Source: a virus
Reading direction: 5' to 3' (one strand)
IMG/VR virus record: IMGVR_UViG_3300031851_000162
Span: 1 to 25,451 of that record
DNA: 25,451 nt
This document shows positions 1-6,836 of the stretch, in pieces; the first letter of the stretch is position 1, and every line of letters begins with the position of its first letter. The position numbers were made by a program, and so were the translations under genes. The notes below the pieces were generated by a model that was not told where the DNA came from, did no database searches, and worked only from the letters and a program-made list of their open reading frames with translations.

Positions 1-156
1 CGTCTTATGTCTCTACCAGAAGACTATAAACTTACTGGTACTTTTGATCAGAAAGCCGAACGCATTGGGCGCATGGTCGCTCCAAAGATGATGGCGGCTC
101 TTGCTGATTCGATCTATGAGAAAGTTATAAAACCATATTATGAGGTAACAAAATGA
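1..156 (+). CDS. C5-cytosine DNA methyltransferase, C-terminal fragment (5' end outside window)
   Basis: Only the last 51 codons are visible; the reading frame is open at the left edge and stops at 154-156. The fragment has the layout of the end of a C5-cytosine DNA methyltransferase: a Leu-Pro-Glu-Asp-Tyr stretch with a following Leu-Thr-Gly, then Glu-Arg-Ile-Gly and a helix like the one after motif X (usual form Ile-Gly-Asn-Ser/Ala-Val-Pro-Pro). Here the motif reads Ile-Gly-Arg-Met-Val-Ala-Pro, so the usual Asn is Arg (codon 70-72). This family transfers the SAM methyl group to carbon 5 of cytosine. The stop overlaps the next start (ATGA), so it is coupled to the CmoA-like gene. The catalytic Pro-Cys and Glu-Asn-Val motifs lie outside the window, so activity cannot be judged here. 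Confidence 0.72.
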   Translation, partial: RLMSLPEDYKLTGTFDQKAERIGRMVAPKMMAALADSIYEKVIKPYYEVTK

Positions 157-854
157 GTGATTTTACATTTGCACATCGTGAAGAAGGGTTCGACAACCAC
201 ATCGAACAAAGTATCCGTGGGTATAGCAACCTACACCAAGACGTAGTAGATTTATCAAGATACTTCGTAGATGAAGAGAGTAACGTGTATGACGTTGGTA
301 GTTCAACTGGTAAGACTATACAAGCTATGGCTGATCAGAACTATGAGTTTGCACCGAAGGCTAACTACATCGGTGTTGAGTTTGCAGAAGGTTTCAAGGG
401 CGACATGGAGAAGCGTGTCCGAAGTGTAGAGAAAGCACACCCAGGTACTACTGTAGAATTTATCTATGATGATATTCGCAATGTTGAAATTGAGAACGCA
501 TCACTAGTTACATCTCTCTTTACGTTACAGTTCATGCCACCCATTAGTAGACGTGCCGTTGTATCGAAAATCTATAAGGGTCTGAACACTGGTGGTGCGT
601 TTATCTTCGCAGAAAAGACTGTAGCCAAAGATGCACGTTTGCAAGAGATGTTGACATTCAACTTCTATGACTACAAGCGTAAGTCGTTTGATACAGAAGA
701 TATCATGGACAAAGAACGTACTCTTCGTAACATGTTGAAGCCTAACACTTGGACTGAGTTGTGTTCAACTCTTTCATGTTCTGGGTTTGACTTGTACAAG
801 ATACAACCGTTCTGGCAGAACCATCTATTCGTAGGTGCGATTGCTATAAAATAG
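153..854 (+). CDS. CmoA-like carboxy-S-adenosylmethionine synthase
   Basis: The 233-aa protein matches CmoA over nearly its full length (E. coli CmoA is 247 aa). It has an N-terminal Phe-Asp then Ser-Ile-Arg-Gly-Tyr-Ser-Asn (20-26), SAM motif I Tyr-Asp-Val-Gly-Ser-Ser (46-51), acidic residue Glu76 at the ribose-binding position, Asp-Asp-Ile-Arg (106-109), Glu-Asn-Ala-Ser then Phe-Thr-Leu-Gln-Phe (114-127), and Lys-Ile-Tyr-Lys-Gly-Leu-Asn-x-Gly-Gly-Ala (139-149). CmoA converts SAM plus prephenate to carboxy-SAM (Cx-SAM), normally used by CmoB for tRNA uridine-34. Arg189 lies within one residue of the position of E. coli Arg199, which contacts the Cx-SAM carboxylate; the exact alignment needs checking. 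No CmoB is present in the window. The gene overlaps the DNA methyltransferase stop by 4 bp, which points to DNA rather than tRNA as the final target. It could also be a diverged ordinary methyltransferase. Confidence 0.85.
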   Translation: MSDFTFAHREEGFDNHIEQSIRGYSNLHQDVVDLSRYFVDEESNVYDVGSSTGKTIQAMADQNYEFAPKANYIGVEFAEGFKGDMEKRVRSVEKAHPGTTVEFIYDDIRNVEIENASLVTSLFTLQFMPPISRRAVVSKIYKGLNTGGAFIFAEKTVAKDARLQEMLTFNFYDYKRKSFDTEDIMDKERTLRNMLKPNTWTELCSTLSCSGFDLYKIQPFWQNHLFVGAIAIK

Positions 855-877
855 TTGAGTAAACACCAAAATAAGCC

Positions 878-906
878 TTGACAATGTACGTGAAATAAGT
901 TATATT
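878..906 (+). promoter_or_regulatory. Early sigma70-like promoter
   Basis: TTGACA (878-883), a 17-bp spacer, and TATATT (901-906) lie in the 120-bp gap before the DUF262-HNH gene. The same 17-bp architecture recurs at least eight more times in this window. Confidence 0.85.
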
Positions 907-974
907 AATACACAAGTGATCAGAGCAATTCAGCCAGCATCACTGTATAAAGCAAACAGCAAAGTGAGAATACT

Positions 975-2360
975 ATGACTAACGAAAAAATTTCAACAGC
1001 CAGCTGGGATATTGAAATCTGGACTGTACGGGACTTCTTAGAGAAGTCTCAAACGATTGACTGTAACCCTGTAGGGCAACGTCCATCTGTATCGCCTAAT
1101 CCACTTGGCGAGAACAAACCTTCTAAGCAACAAAGTATCGTAGACACCATGATGTCTGGTGGGGATATCGGCGAGATAAAGATCGTCCGAGAAAACGGCA
1201 GATATGCATTCGAATCAATCGATGGCGGCAATCGTAAGCGTACTATTCTAGAGTACATGCGAAACAATTTTCCGTTACATAAATCATCTGTACTGGGCGA
1301 AGTTTTAGCATCAGAGTTGTCAGATGCTACACGTGAAAAGTTTATGAACTACAAGTTGCGTGTTGTCATTTATGATCACTTGACTACCCGACAGAAGGGT
1401 GAGTTGTTTCGTGATACAAACAACACTACTCCAGTGAATGCCCAAGAGACATTGAACTCATACGGTGATATTCCTATCGCAAATCTAATTCGTGAAACAG
1501 CACGTTCTATTAGTGGTTATGATAGTATGCCTCATGAGTTGTTCACTTGCTACACTACACCATCGGGCAATATTACTTACCCAAACGTAGCGACAAATAA
1601 CACTCGTTTACGACTTGATGAAATCGTAGCACGTATTACCTATATGATCTATGCGGGTGAGAAGCCTGTAGTAGCACCTTTTGATGCACTGCAATCTATG
1701 TACGATGATGCTAGTTTAACACAGAAAGAAGTCAACAAGATTGCCAAGAAGTTGAAAGCAGTTCTTGACTTTATTCTTAAGTGTTCAGTGTGGCGTAGAG
1801 ATCAAGTTGGTCGTGGACTTTTGCAAGGTCAAATCGTTATGTTGTACCGTTTGTATTTTCACTTTAAGTCAACACACGGCTCAGTAAAAGTAGAAAACTT
1901 TGAAGCATTCTACAATGAGTTTAGCAAAGCGTATAACGCATTCAATGCATCTAACCCCAAGTTTCCAAAGCGAATTGTTGAGAACAATCGTTTGATACAT
2001 GAGGCATTCAATCAACACTTGGGTGAACACAAGACCCAGTTTAAGTTTGATAACACTGTCACTTGGATTCTTGAAGGTATGGATTTAGAGAGTGCAACTC
2101 TTGTTGTACTTGATAGCAGGCGTGTATTTCCACGTGAGATGGTTGAGTTGAAACTTGCAGAGCAAGGGTTCAAGTGTTGGGTTACTGGTGAGAAGTTAAC
2201 AATGAAAGATGCCCAAGGTGGTCATATTGTTGCGCACTCACAAGGTGGTAGCACGTTATATGCTAACCTAGTTGTTATCAGCGCAGAGCATAACCGTCGT
2301 ATGCAAGACATGAATGCTAATGACTATAAACAATCTGTATTACTTGAGGGGGTAGCGTGA
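975..2360 (+). CDS. DUF262 and HNH domain nuclease (GmrSD-like)
   Basis: The 461-aa protein has an N-terminal DUF262/ParB-like region (about residues 15-210). It includes Gln-Gln-Ser-Ile-Val-Asp (52-57) and Ile-Asp-Gly-Gly-Asn-Arg (82-87), the counterpart of the Asp-Gly-Gln-Gln-Arg motif of the family. The C-terminal 60 residues are an HNH nuclease: Cys401, Gly-His417-Ile-Val-Ala-His421, Gly-Gly and Asn431-Leu, and His-Asn440-Arg-Arg. The second Cys of the usual CxxC is Thr404. DUF262 plus HNH is the architecture of GmrSD-type modification-dependent restriction enzymes and of many uncharacterised phage proteins. It follows its own promoter, directly downstream of the DNA-modification pair, and overlaps dexA by 4 bp. 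Whether it attacks modified competitor DNA, unmodified host DNA or something else is not shown by the sequence. Confidence 0.8.
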   Translation: MTNEKISTASWDIEIWTVRDFLEKSQTIDCNPVGQRPSVSPNPLGENKPSKQQSIVDTMMSGGDIGEIKIVRENGRYAFESIDGGNRKRTILEYMRNNFPLHKSSVLGEVLASELSDATREKFMNYKLRVVIYDHLTTRQKGELFRDTNNTTPVNAQETLNSYGDIPIANLIRETARSISGYDSMPHELFTCYTTPSGNITYPNVATNNTRLRLDEIVARITYMIYAGEKPVVAPFDALQSMYDDASLTQKEVNKIAKKLKAVLDFILKCSVWRRDQVGRGLLQGQIVMLYRLYFHFKSTHGSVKVENFEAFYNEFSKAYNAFNASNPKFPKRIVENNRLIHEAFNQHLGEHKTQFKFDNTVTWILEGMDLESATLVVLDSRRVFPREMVELKLAEQGFKCWVTGEKLTMKDAQGGHIVAHSQGGSTLYANLVVISAEHNRRMQDMNANDYKQSVLLEGVA

Positions 2361-2989
2361 AGCAAGACTTTATTATAGACTTTGAAACGATAGGGCAAAA
2401 CGCTATGAAGTGTCCTATCGTAGATGCCGCTTTTGTAGTGTTTGATTGGGATCGGTTTCTTACTGATCCCTACACATTCGAAGAGTTAACTGGTATGGTT
2501 CAAACGACTAAGTTTGATGTCAAAGCGCAGTGTGACAATGGGTGTTCATTCAGTAAAGATGATCTAGCTTGGTGGCAAGGTCAATCAGAAGAAGCCAAAG
2601 TAAATTTAAAACCTTCTGAAAATGACTTGACAATACAGGAGTTCTCTGCTATAATATTCAAATATCTGAGAGAAGTCGGTAAGATTGAACACTGGTGGTC
2701 ACGTGGTAATACGTTTGATCCAGTGCTGATAGAAAGAGTAATGAATGAACTTGGTCAACATCACTTGATGAACGAGTATCTAAAGTGGTGGCGTGTAAGA
2801 GACATTCGAACTTGGATTGATGCGAAGTTGAACTTTCCTAAACGTAACGGATTTATACCAGTAGCAGATATTGAGTATTGGGAAAACACGTTTATCGGTC
2901 ACGACAGTACACATGACGTATCGGCAGATGTGATGAGGTTGCAAACTTTGCACCGAGTAGAAAATGATTATGAACAGCCGAAGAGGTAA
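2357..2989 (+). CDS. dexA: DexA-type 3'-5' exonuclease
   Basis: The 210-aa protein resembles T4 DexA (227 aa), a DEDDh exonuclease that helps to degrade DNA. Visible catalytic residues are Asp8 and Glu10 (Ile-Asp-Phe-Glu-Thr), Asp121 in a Thr-Phe-Asp-Pro segment, and His186 and Asp191 in the His-Asp-Ser-Thr-His-Asp-Val-Ser-Ala-Asp segment. Trp-Trp near residue 72 and the Arg-Asp-Ile-Arg-Thr motif (148-152) also match T4 DexA. The start is GTG at 2357, overlapping the upstream stop and preceded by a purine-rich GAGGGGG site. Pairing with the DUF262-HNH gene would link an endonuclease to an exonuclease in one transcript. A full consensus promoter lies inside the gene. Confidence 0.88.
   Translation: MKQDFIIDFETIGQNAMKCPIVDAAFVVFDWDRFLTDPYTFEELTGMVQTTKFDVKAQCDNGCSFSKDDLAWWQGQSEEAKVNLKPSENDLTIQEFSAIIFKYLREVGKIEHWWSRGNTFDPVLIERVMNELGQHHLMNEYLKWWRVRDIRTWIDAKLNFPKRNGFIPVADIEYWENTFIGHDSTHDVSADVMRLQTLHRVENDYEQPKR
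2627..2655 (+). promoter_or_regulatory. Internal early promoter in dexA
   Basis: TTGACA (2627-2632), a 17-bp spacer ending in TGC (extended -10), and TATAAT (2650-2655). Both hexamers are perfect consensus. It would drive the pyrophosphohydrolase-like gene and those behind it. Confidence 0.8.
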
Positions 2990-2991
2990 AA

Positions 2992-3504
2992 ATGCTTACT
3001 ATGAAAAAATCAATAAATGACGCAACACCCGAAGAGTGGGATCGTGTGGCAAAATTAAGTACATCTTATAATGCATCAAAGTCTGGCGCACAGCGAGAAG
3101 CACTTGGCGTACCTTATATGAAACAGTTACCTTTAGAAGCACTAGCCGCAGGTGCAACAGCACTTGAGTACGGCGCTATGAAATATGCTGATCGTAACTG
3201 GGAGAAAGGTCTACCTTGGCAACAGATGATTGATAGTTTGAAACGTCACATCGATGACTTTGAACGTGGCAAAGATTATGACGATGGTCCTGATGGCTCA
3301 GGTCTACCTCATATCTGTATGATCATGGCAGGTGCTATGATGCTTTCTTCTTCTGTCATGCGTAGCATTGGTGAAGACGATAGAATGCCTCCTACTAACG
3401 AAGAAGCATTGAGCGCAAAAGAATGTGCCAAGTGGATGCAACATCAGTTAGAACGTGCTACAGAATTTAAATCACTTAGAGAGGAATATAAAGTTGGAAA
3501 TTAA
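2992..3504 (+). CDS. DUF5664-like dATP/dGTP pyrophosphohydrolase
   Basis: The 170-aa protein has the pattern of phage DUF5664 proteins (dATP/dGTP diphosphohydrolase N-terminal family): Glu59-Tyr-Gly-Ala-x-Lys-Tyr and Arg-Asn-Trp-Glu-Lys-Gly (59-73), Lys-Arg-His (84-86), Glu91, an acidic Asp-Tyr-Asp-Asp segment and Ser-Gly-Leu-Pro-His (103-107). These MazG-fold enzymes remove pyrophosphate from dNTPs and adjust phage nucleotide pools. The best known relatives work in 2-aminoadenine genomes, but no purZ-like gene is seen here, so ordinary pool control is more likely. The first ATG (2992) is 5 bp after AAGAGG; a second ATG at 3001 is less well placed. It overlaps the glycosyltransferase start by 11 bp. 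Confidence 0.68.
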   Translation: MLTMKKSINDATPEEWDRVAKLSTSYNASKSGAQREALGVPYMKQLPLEALAAGATALEYGAMKYADRNWEKGLPWQQMIDSLKRHIDDFERGKDYDDGPDGSGLPHICMIMAGAMMLSSSVMRSIGEDDRMPPTNEEALSAKECAKWMQHQLERATEFKSLREEYKVGN

Positions 3505-4429
3505 ACTAGACCCCGTAGAACTAGCGAAGAAGAAACTCTTTGTCGCTACACCTATGTACGGCGGTCAATGTGCAGGTCTGTATACTAAATCTATGACAGA
3601 CCTGACATCGGTGTGTGCTAAACATGGTATTCCGCTTAGACATTATTTTTTGTTTAACGAGTCCTTGATTACACGTGCTAGAAACTATTGCGTAGATGAA
3701 TTTCTACGTTCTGATTGTACGCATCTTTTGTTCATTGACAGTGACATTGGCTTTGACTTTCGTGATGCGCTAACTCTATTGCACTTAACAGATAGTGAGA
3801 CTGGTCACGATGTTGTTACTGGTCCATACCCTAAGAAGACTATATCTTGGGAGAAAGTTAAGCAAGCAGTAGACGGTGGATTTGCAGACAAGTCCCCATT
3901 CGAATTAGAGAACTTCGTAGGCGACTACGTGTTTAATCCAGTTGGTGCTGGCTCTTTCAAGATCAATGAAATGGCAGAGATCAAAGAAGGTGGCACTGGC
4001 TTTATGATGATTACACGGGAAGCTTTTGAAAAATATGCAGAAGCGTATCCAGAACTCAGTTACAAACCAGATCACATTCGTACAGAACAGTTTGATGGTA
4101 CTAATGAGATAACTGCGTTCTTCGATACTATCATTGATCCTGAGACCAAACGCTATCTATCTGAAGATTATATGTTCAGTCAGTATGCACGTAAGATCGG
4201 TCTTAAGATTTGGATGTGTCCTTGGATGCGATTGAAGCATATAGGGTCTTATACTTTTTCAGGTAGTTTAGGTCACATTGCCGCAGTTGGTGCTTCACCC
4301 ACAGCGACAAAAGAATCTAATGAAAAAAATTATAAGAAAGACTTGACAAAACCGCTAGAAGATGATATAAATAAGTCTGCTAGTAATATGAATAGGCAAC
4401 AACGCCGAGCGATGAAAAAGGGTAAATAA
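3494..4429 (+). CDS. Glycosyltransferase, GT-A fold
   Basis: I take TTG at 3494 as the start (311 aa). It sits 9 bp after AGAGGA and just overlaps the previous gene; an in-frame ATG at 3455 lies deep inside that gene with no good ribosome site. The protein begins a Rossmann-like strand (Leu-Phe-Val-Ala-Thr-Pro-Met-Tyr-Gly-Gly, 15-24) and has Arg-Ala-Arg-Asn (61-64). A DxD metal and sugar-nucleotide motif, Phe-Ile-Asp-Ser-Asp-Ile (80-85), is diagnostic of GT-A glycosyltransferases. The C-terminus ends in a basic Arg-Gln-Gln-Arg-Arg-Ala-Met-Lys-Lys tail that is frequent in phage proteins. The acceptor is unknown: modified DNA, host lipopolysaccharide or a virion protein are all possible. The 3' end carries a composite promoter for the clamp gene. 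Confidence 0.72.
   Translation: MEIKLDPVELAKKKLFVATPMYGGQCAGLYTKSMTDLTSVCAKHGIPLRHYFLFNESLITRARNYCVDEFLRSDCTHLLFIDSDIGFDFRDALTLLHLTDSETGHDVVTGPYPKKTISWEKVKQAVDGGFADKSPFELENFVGDYVFNPVGAGSFKINEMAEIKEGGTGFMMITREAFEKYAEAYPELSYKPDHIRTEQFDGTNEITAFFDTIIDPETKRYLSEDYMFSQYARKIGLKIWMCPWMRLKHIGSYTFSGSLGHIAAVGASPTATKESNEKNYKKDLTKPLEDDINKSASNMNRQQRRAMKKGK
4343..4373 (+). promoter_or_regulatory. Composite early and late promoter before the sliding clamp
   Basis: TTGACA (4343-4348), a 17-bp spacer and TATAAA (4366-4371) form an early promoter. The same -10 extends to TATAAATA (4366-4373), the T4 late promoter consensus. The site lies inside the glycosyltransferase gene, about 55 bp before the clamp gene. 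A continued supply of clamp late in infection would fit, because in T4 the clamp also activates late transcription. Confidence 0.65.
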
Positions 4430-5082
4430 TGATGAAATTTAGTAATGAAACTTTGAGTGTATTGAAGAACTTTTCACAGATCAATCCGAGTGTGATGTTC
4501 AAACCAGGACAAACCATTCGAACTATATCTCCACAGAAAACAGTGATGGCAGCCGCCACAGTAGGTGAGACTTTTGACAAGCCTGCTGGCATTTATGATG
4601 TATCTCGTTTTCTCGCAACACTGAGTTTGTTTGAAGAACCAGATGTAAACTTTGGCGAAAGTCAGTTCAACATCAAAGGTGGCAAGCGAACACTGAAGTA
4701 TACATATACAGCCGAGAACATGATTGTAACGCCACCAGAGCGTGACATTCCAGTTCCTGATCCTGAAGCAACACTAAATATCTCTTGGGATGATCTTGAG
4801 AGTGTAGTACGTGCCGCAGGTGTTCTGGGCTTACCAGAGATTGCTTTCAACGCAGAAGGTGATACTATATCACTAGCCGCTGTTGATAGTAAGAACCCCA
4901 CAGCCGACAACTACAGCATTACGGTTGCTGAAGGTGGCGACTACGGGGAATTCCGTATGATTATCAAAGTTGATAATCTAAAACTAATGCCTACCAATTA
5001 TGAGGTTGCACTTTCTTCTAAGGGTATGGCACATTTTAAATCTGATAAAGTGCAATATTGGATTGCAATCGAATCACGTTAA
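4429..5082 (+). CDS. 45: Sliding clamp, T4 gp45-like
   Basis: The 217-aa protein resembles T4 gp45 (228 aa), the trimeric processivity clamp for the polymerase that also activates late transcription. Matches include the N-terminal Thr-Leu-x-Val-Leu-Lys-Asn-Phe-x-x-Ile-Asn segment, Ile-Tyr-Asp-Val-x-x-Phe-Leu (about 54-61), a Val-Thr-Pro-Pro-x-Arg-Asp-Ile-Pro-x-Pro stretch, and the C-terminal Met-Pro-x-Asn-Tyr and Tyr-Trp-Ile-Ala-Ile-Glu. The start is one of two tandem ATGs (4429 or 4432), overlapping the upstream stop. It heads the replication cluster that continues with gp44 and gp62. Confidence 0.93.
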   Translation: MMKFSNETLSVLKNFSQINPSVMFKPGQTIRTISPQKTVMAAATVGETFDKPAGIYDVSRFLATLSLFEEPDVNFGESQFNIKGGKRTLKYTYTAENMIVTPPERDIPVPDPEATLNISWDDLESVVRAAGVLGLPEIAFNAEGDTISLAAVDSKNPTADNYSITVAEGGDYGEFRMIIKVDNLKLMPTNYEVALSSKGMAHFKSDKVQYWIAIESR

Positions 5083-5102
5083 TATTAACATAGGAGTACA
5101 AT

Positions 5103-5375
5103 ATGACTGAAGCAACTGAAACTCAAGCACCAGAGGGTGCGCCAGACCAGGGTCCTGGTCTTTCACTAAATGACATCTCTGCCGCAGTGCAGATCATTGA
5201 TGCGTCTAGTGCTAGAGGCGCTATTCGTGGTGAAGAGATGGTGGCCGTTGGCACTGTCCGTGAGCGTTTTATGGCGTTCTTGAATCACGCTAAAGACCAA
5301 GGTCAAATCGATCAGGTCCCAGGCGATGAGCCTACAGCACCAGCACCAGAAGCGGATCCAGCAGACGCCGCTTAA
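5103..5375 (+). CDS. Small acidic protein between gp45 and gp44, unknown function
   Basis: The 90-aa protein has low-complexity Pro/Ala/Glu-rich ends and a central conserved-looking core (about 20-68) with Leu-Ser-Leu-Asn-Asp-Ile, Gln-Ile-Ile-Asp, a Gly-Ala-Ile-Arg-Gly-Glu-Glu turn and Val-Arg-Glu-Arg-Phe. Small proteins of this kind sit between the clamp and clamp-loader genes in marine T4-like phages (from memory). A good GGAG site precedes the ATG. The position suggests a role in replication or late-transcription factors, but nothing in the sequence shows an enzyme activity. Confidence 0.8.
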   Translation: MTEATETQAPEGAPDQGPGLSLNDISAAVQIIDASSARGAIRGEEMVAVGTVRERFMAFLNHAKDQGQIDQVPGDEPTAPAPEADPADAA

Positions 5376-5383
5376 TCAAAGTG

Positions 5384-5413
5384 AAAAGGGGCTCTTGACG
5401 GAGTCCCTTTTTT
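5384..5413 (+). terminator. Rho-independent terminator with the next promoter's -35 in its loop
   Basis: An 11-bp stem (5384-5394 with 5401-5411, one G-T pair) closes a 6-nt loop TTGACG and runs into a T-tract up to 5413. The loop is the -35 hexamer of the gp44 promoter. Confidence 0.8.
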
Positions 5414-5423
5414 CTGCTATACT
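5395..5423 (+). promoter_or_regulatory. Early promoter for the clamp-loader operon
   Basis: TTGACG (5395-5400), a 17-bp spacer ending in TGC (extended -10), and TATACT (5418-5423). It overlaps the terminator of the preceding unit and lies about 30 bp before the gp44 start. Confidence 0.85.
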
Positions 5424-5453
5424 GTGACTTTAATTTATATGATGAGGTAAACT

Positions 5454-6395
5454 ATGCAAGAAGAATTCTTGTGGGTAGAAAAGTATCGCCCAAAAAATGT
5501 GAACGACACAATCTTACCCGAAACACTAAAAGAAACCTTTCAGCAATTCGTAGAACAAGATAACGTACCAAACTTACTACTAACAGGTCGTGCAGGTGTA
5601 GGTAAGACTACTATCGCCAAAGCAATGCTTGAGCAAATCGGTGCAGACTACATAACTATCAATGGTAGTATGAATGGTAACATCGACACACTACGAACAG
5701 AGATATCGTCATTCGCATCTAGCGTTTCGTTCTCTGGTGGTCGTAAGTATGTTATACTTGACGAAGCTGATTATCTAAACCCAAACTCAACACAGCCTGC
5801 CTTGCGCAACTTCATGGAAGAGTTCTCTAAGAACTGTGGGTTCATTCTCACATGTAACTTTAAGAACCGTATCATTGAACCATTGCACTCACGGTGTAGT
5901 GTTGTAGAGTTTAAGATCGCTAACGAAGACAAACAAGCAATCGCTGGTCAGTTCTTTAAGCGAGTGAGTAGAATTTTAGAAGAGGAAAACATTGAATATG
6001 ATAGATCAACTGTGGCAGAAGTCATTAAGACTTATTTCCCTGATTGGCGCAGAGTCCTTAATGAACTACAGCGTTACTCTTCTACTGGTCGGATTGACAG
6101 TGGTGTCCTGGCTAACAAATCTGTAGACAATATGAATGCTCTCATCACTCTGATGAAAGAGCGTAACTTTACAGATGTTCGTAAGTGGGTTGCTGAGAAT
6201 ACAGATATCGATAGTGCAGTATTGTATCGTCAACTGTATGATCTATTACCAACTAAGATAAGTAGCACACAAAGCGTAGCAGATGCTATTATCATTCTTG
6301 CTGAGTATCAGTACAAAGAAGCATTTGTTGCTAACAGCGAAATCAATCGTGTAGCCGCACTTGCTACACTCATGGCAGAGGTAGAATGGAAATGA
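5454..6395 (+). CDS. 44: Clamp loader large subunit, T4 gp44-like AAA+ ATPase
   Basis: The 313-aa protein resembles T4 gp44 (319 aa), which with gp62 loads the sliding clamp onto primer ends. It has Trp-Val-Glu-Lys-Tyr-Arg-Pro (7-13), Walker A Gly-Arg-Ala-Gly-Val-Gly-Lys-Thr (45-52), Walker B Val-Ile-Leu-Asp-Glu-Ala-Asp (100-106), a sensor-1 Thr-Cys-Asn and the Ser-Arg-Cys arginine-finger motif. All are intact. The gene is followed by an overlapping MazG-like ORF. Confidence 0.95.
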   Translation: MQEEFLWVEKYRPKNVNDTILPETLKETFQQFVEQDNVPNLLLTGRAGVGKTTIAKAMLEQIGADYITINGSMNGNIDTLRTEISSFASSVSFSGGRKYVILDEADYLNPNSTQPALRNFMEEFSKNCGFILTCNFKNRIIEPLHSRCSVVEFKIANEDKQAIAGQFFKRVSRILEEENIEYDRSTVAEVIKTYFPDWRRVLNELQRYSSTGRIDSGVLANKSVDNMNALITLMKERNFTDVRKWVAENTDIDSAVLYRQLYDLLPTKISSTQSVADAIIILAEYQYKEAFVANSEINRVAALATLMAEVEWK

Positions 6396-6700
6396 ATAGA
6401 CTACAACAACTTATGGTAATCACAATGGAAGAGTGTGCTGAGTTGATACAAGAGTGTAGCAAGACGCTCAGAACATGCGATACTATCGAAAGTGTGCCTC
6501 AGAGTACCCGTGAGAAGCTCCTGGATGAAGCTGGAGACGTTCTCGCCATGTTACAGTTACTAACGCACTCCCGATTCTTTGACAATGTTCAATTAGAGAT
6601 AAGTGCAAAGAAAAAACATGAGAAGTTGAAACTATGGAGTAATTTATACGATGAAAAGCCTCTTCAAAAAGAAACCCAACTTGAGTTGTTTGATCTGTAA
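6386..6700 (+). CDS. MazG-like nucleotide pyrophosphohydrolase
   Basis: The 104-aa protein has the metal-binding pattern of single-domain MazG pyrophosphohydrolases: Glu-Glu-Cys-Ala-Glu (15-19) and Asp-Glu-Ala-Gly-Asp-Val (47-52). This family hydrolyses NTPs or dNTPs (or, in some phages, alarmone-type nucleotides) to monophosphates. It overlaps the end of gp44 by 10 bp; the in-frame ATG at 6392, which overlaps the gp44 stop as ATGA, is an equally good start. It is a second pyrophosphohydrolase of a different type from the DUF5664-like protein at 2992. The substrate cannot be told from sequence. Confidence 0.8.
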   Translation: MEMNRLQQLMVITMEECAELIQECSKTLRTCDTIESVPQSTREKLLDEAGDVLAMLQLLTHSRFFDNVQLEISAKKKHEKLKLWSNLYDEKPLQKETQLELFDL

Positions 6701-6836
6701 GAAGAAGTGTGGTGATAAGTACACCACGTTTCAATATAAGTATGAGGGCGGCAAGATAGGTGAGACCTATATTTGCGAGACATGCTCTGAACAATATGAT
6801 GTAGAGGAAATGAAACCCAATGAGCAACCCATTTGA
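6651..6836 (+). CDS. Small four-cysteine (zinc ribbon) protein
   Basis: The 61-aa protein is Lys-rich at the N-terminus and carries Cys-Leu-Ile-Cys and Cys-Glu-Thr-Cys (two CxxC pairs 26 residues apart), a probable zinc ribbon. It overlaps the MazG-like gene by 50 bp and gp62 by 17 bp. There is no strong ribosome-binding site, so translation is probably coupled. The function is unknown; nucleic-acid binding is a guess from the metal motif and charge. Confidence 0.65.
   Translation: MKSLFKKKPNLSCLICKKKCGDKYTTFQYKYEGGKIGETYICETCSEQYDVEEMKPNEQPI

Noticed and set aside
2992-3504. Evidence for a 2-aminoadenine (Z) genome from the DUF5664-like gene
   Set aside because: No purZ-like gene or Z-type polymerase was seen; this family occurs in many phages with ordinary adenine.
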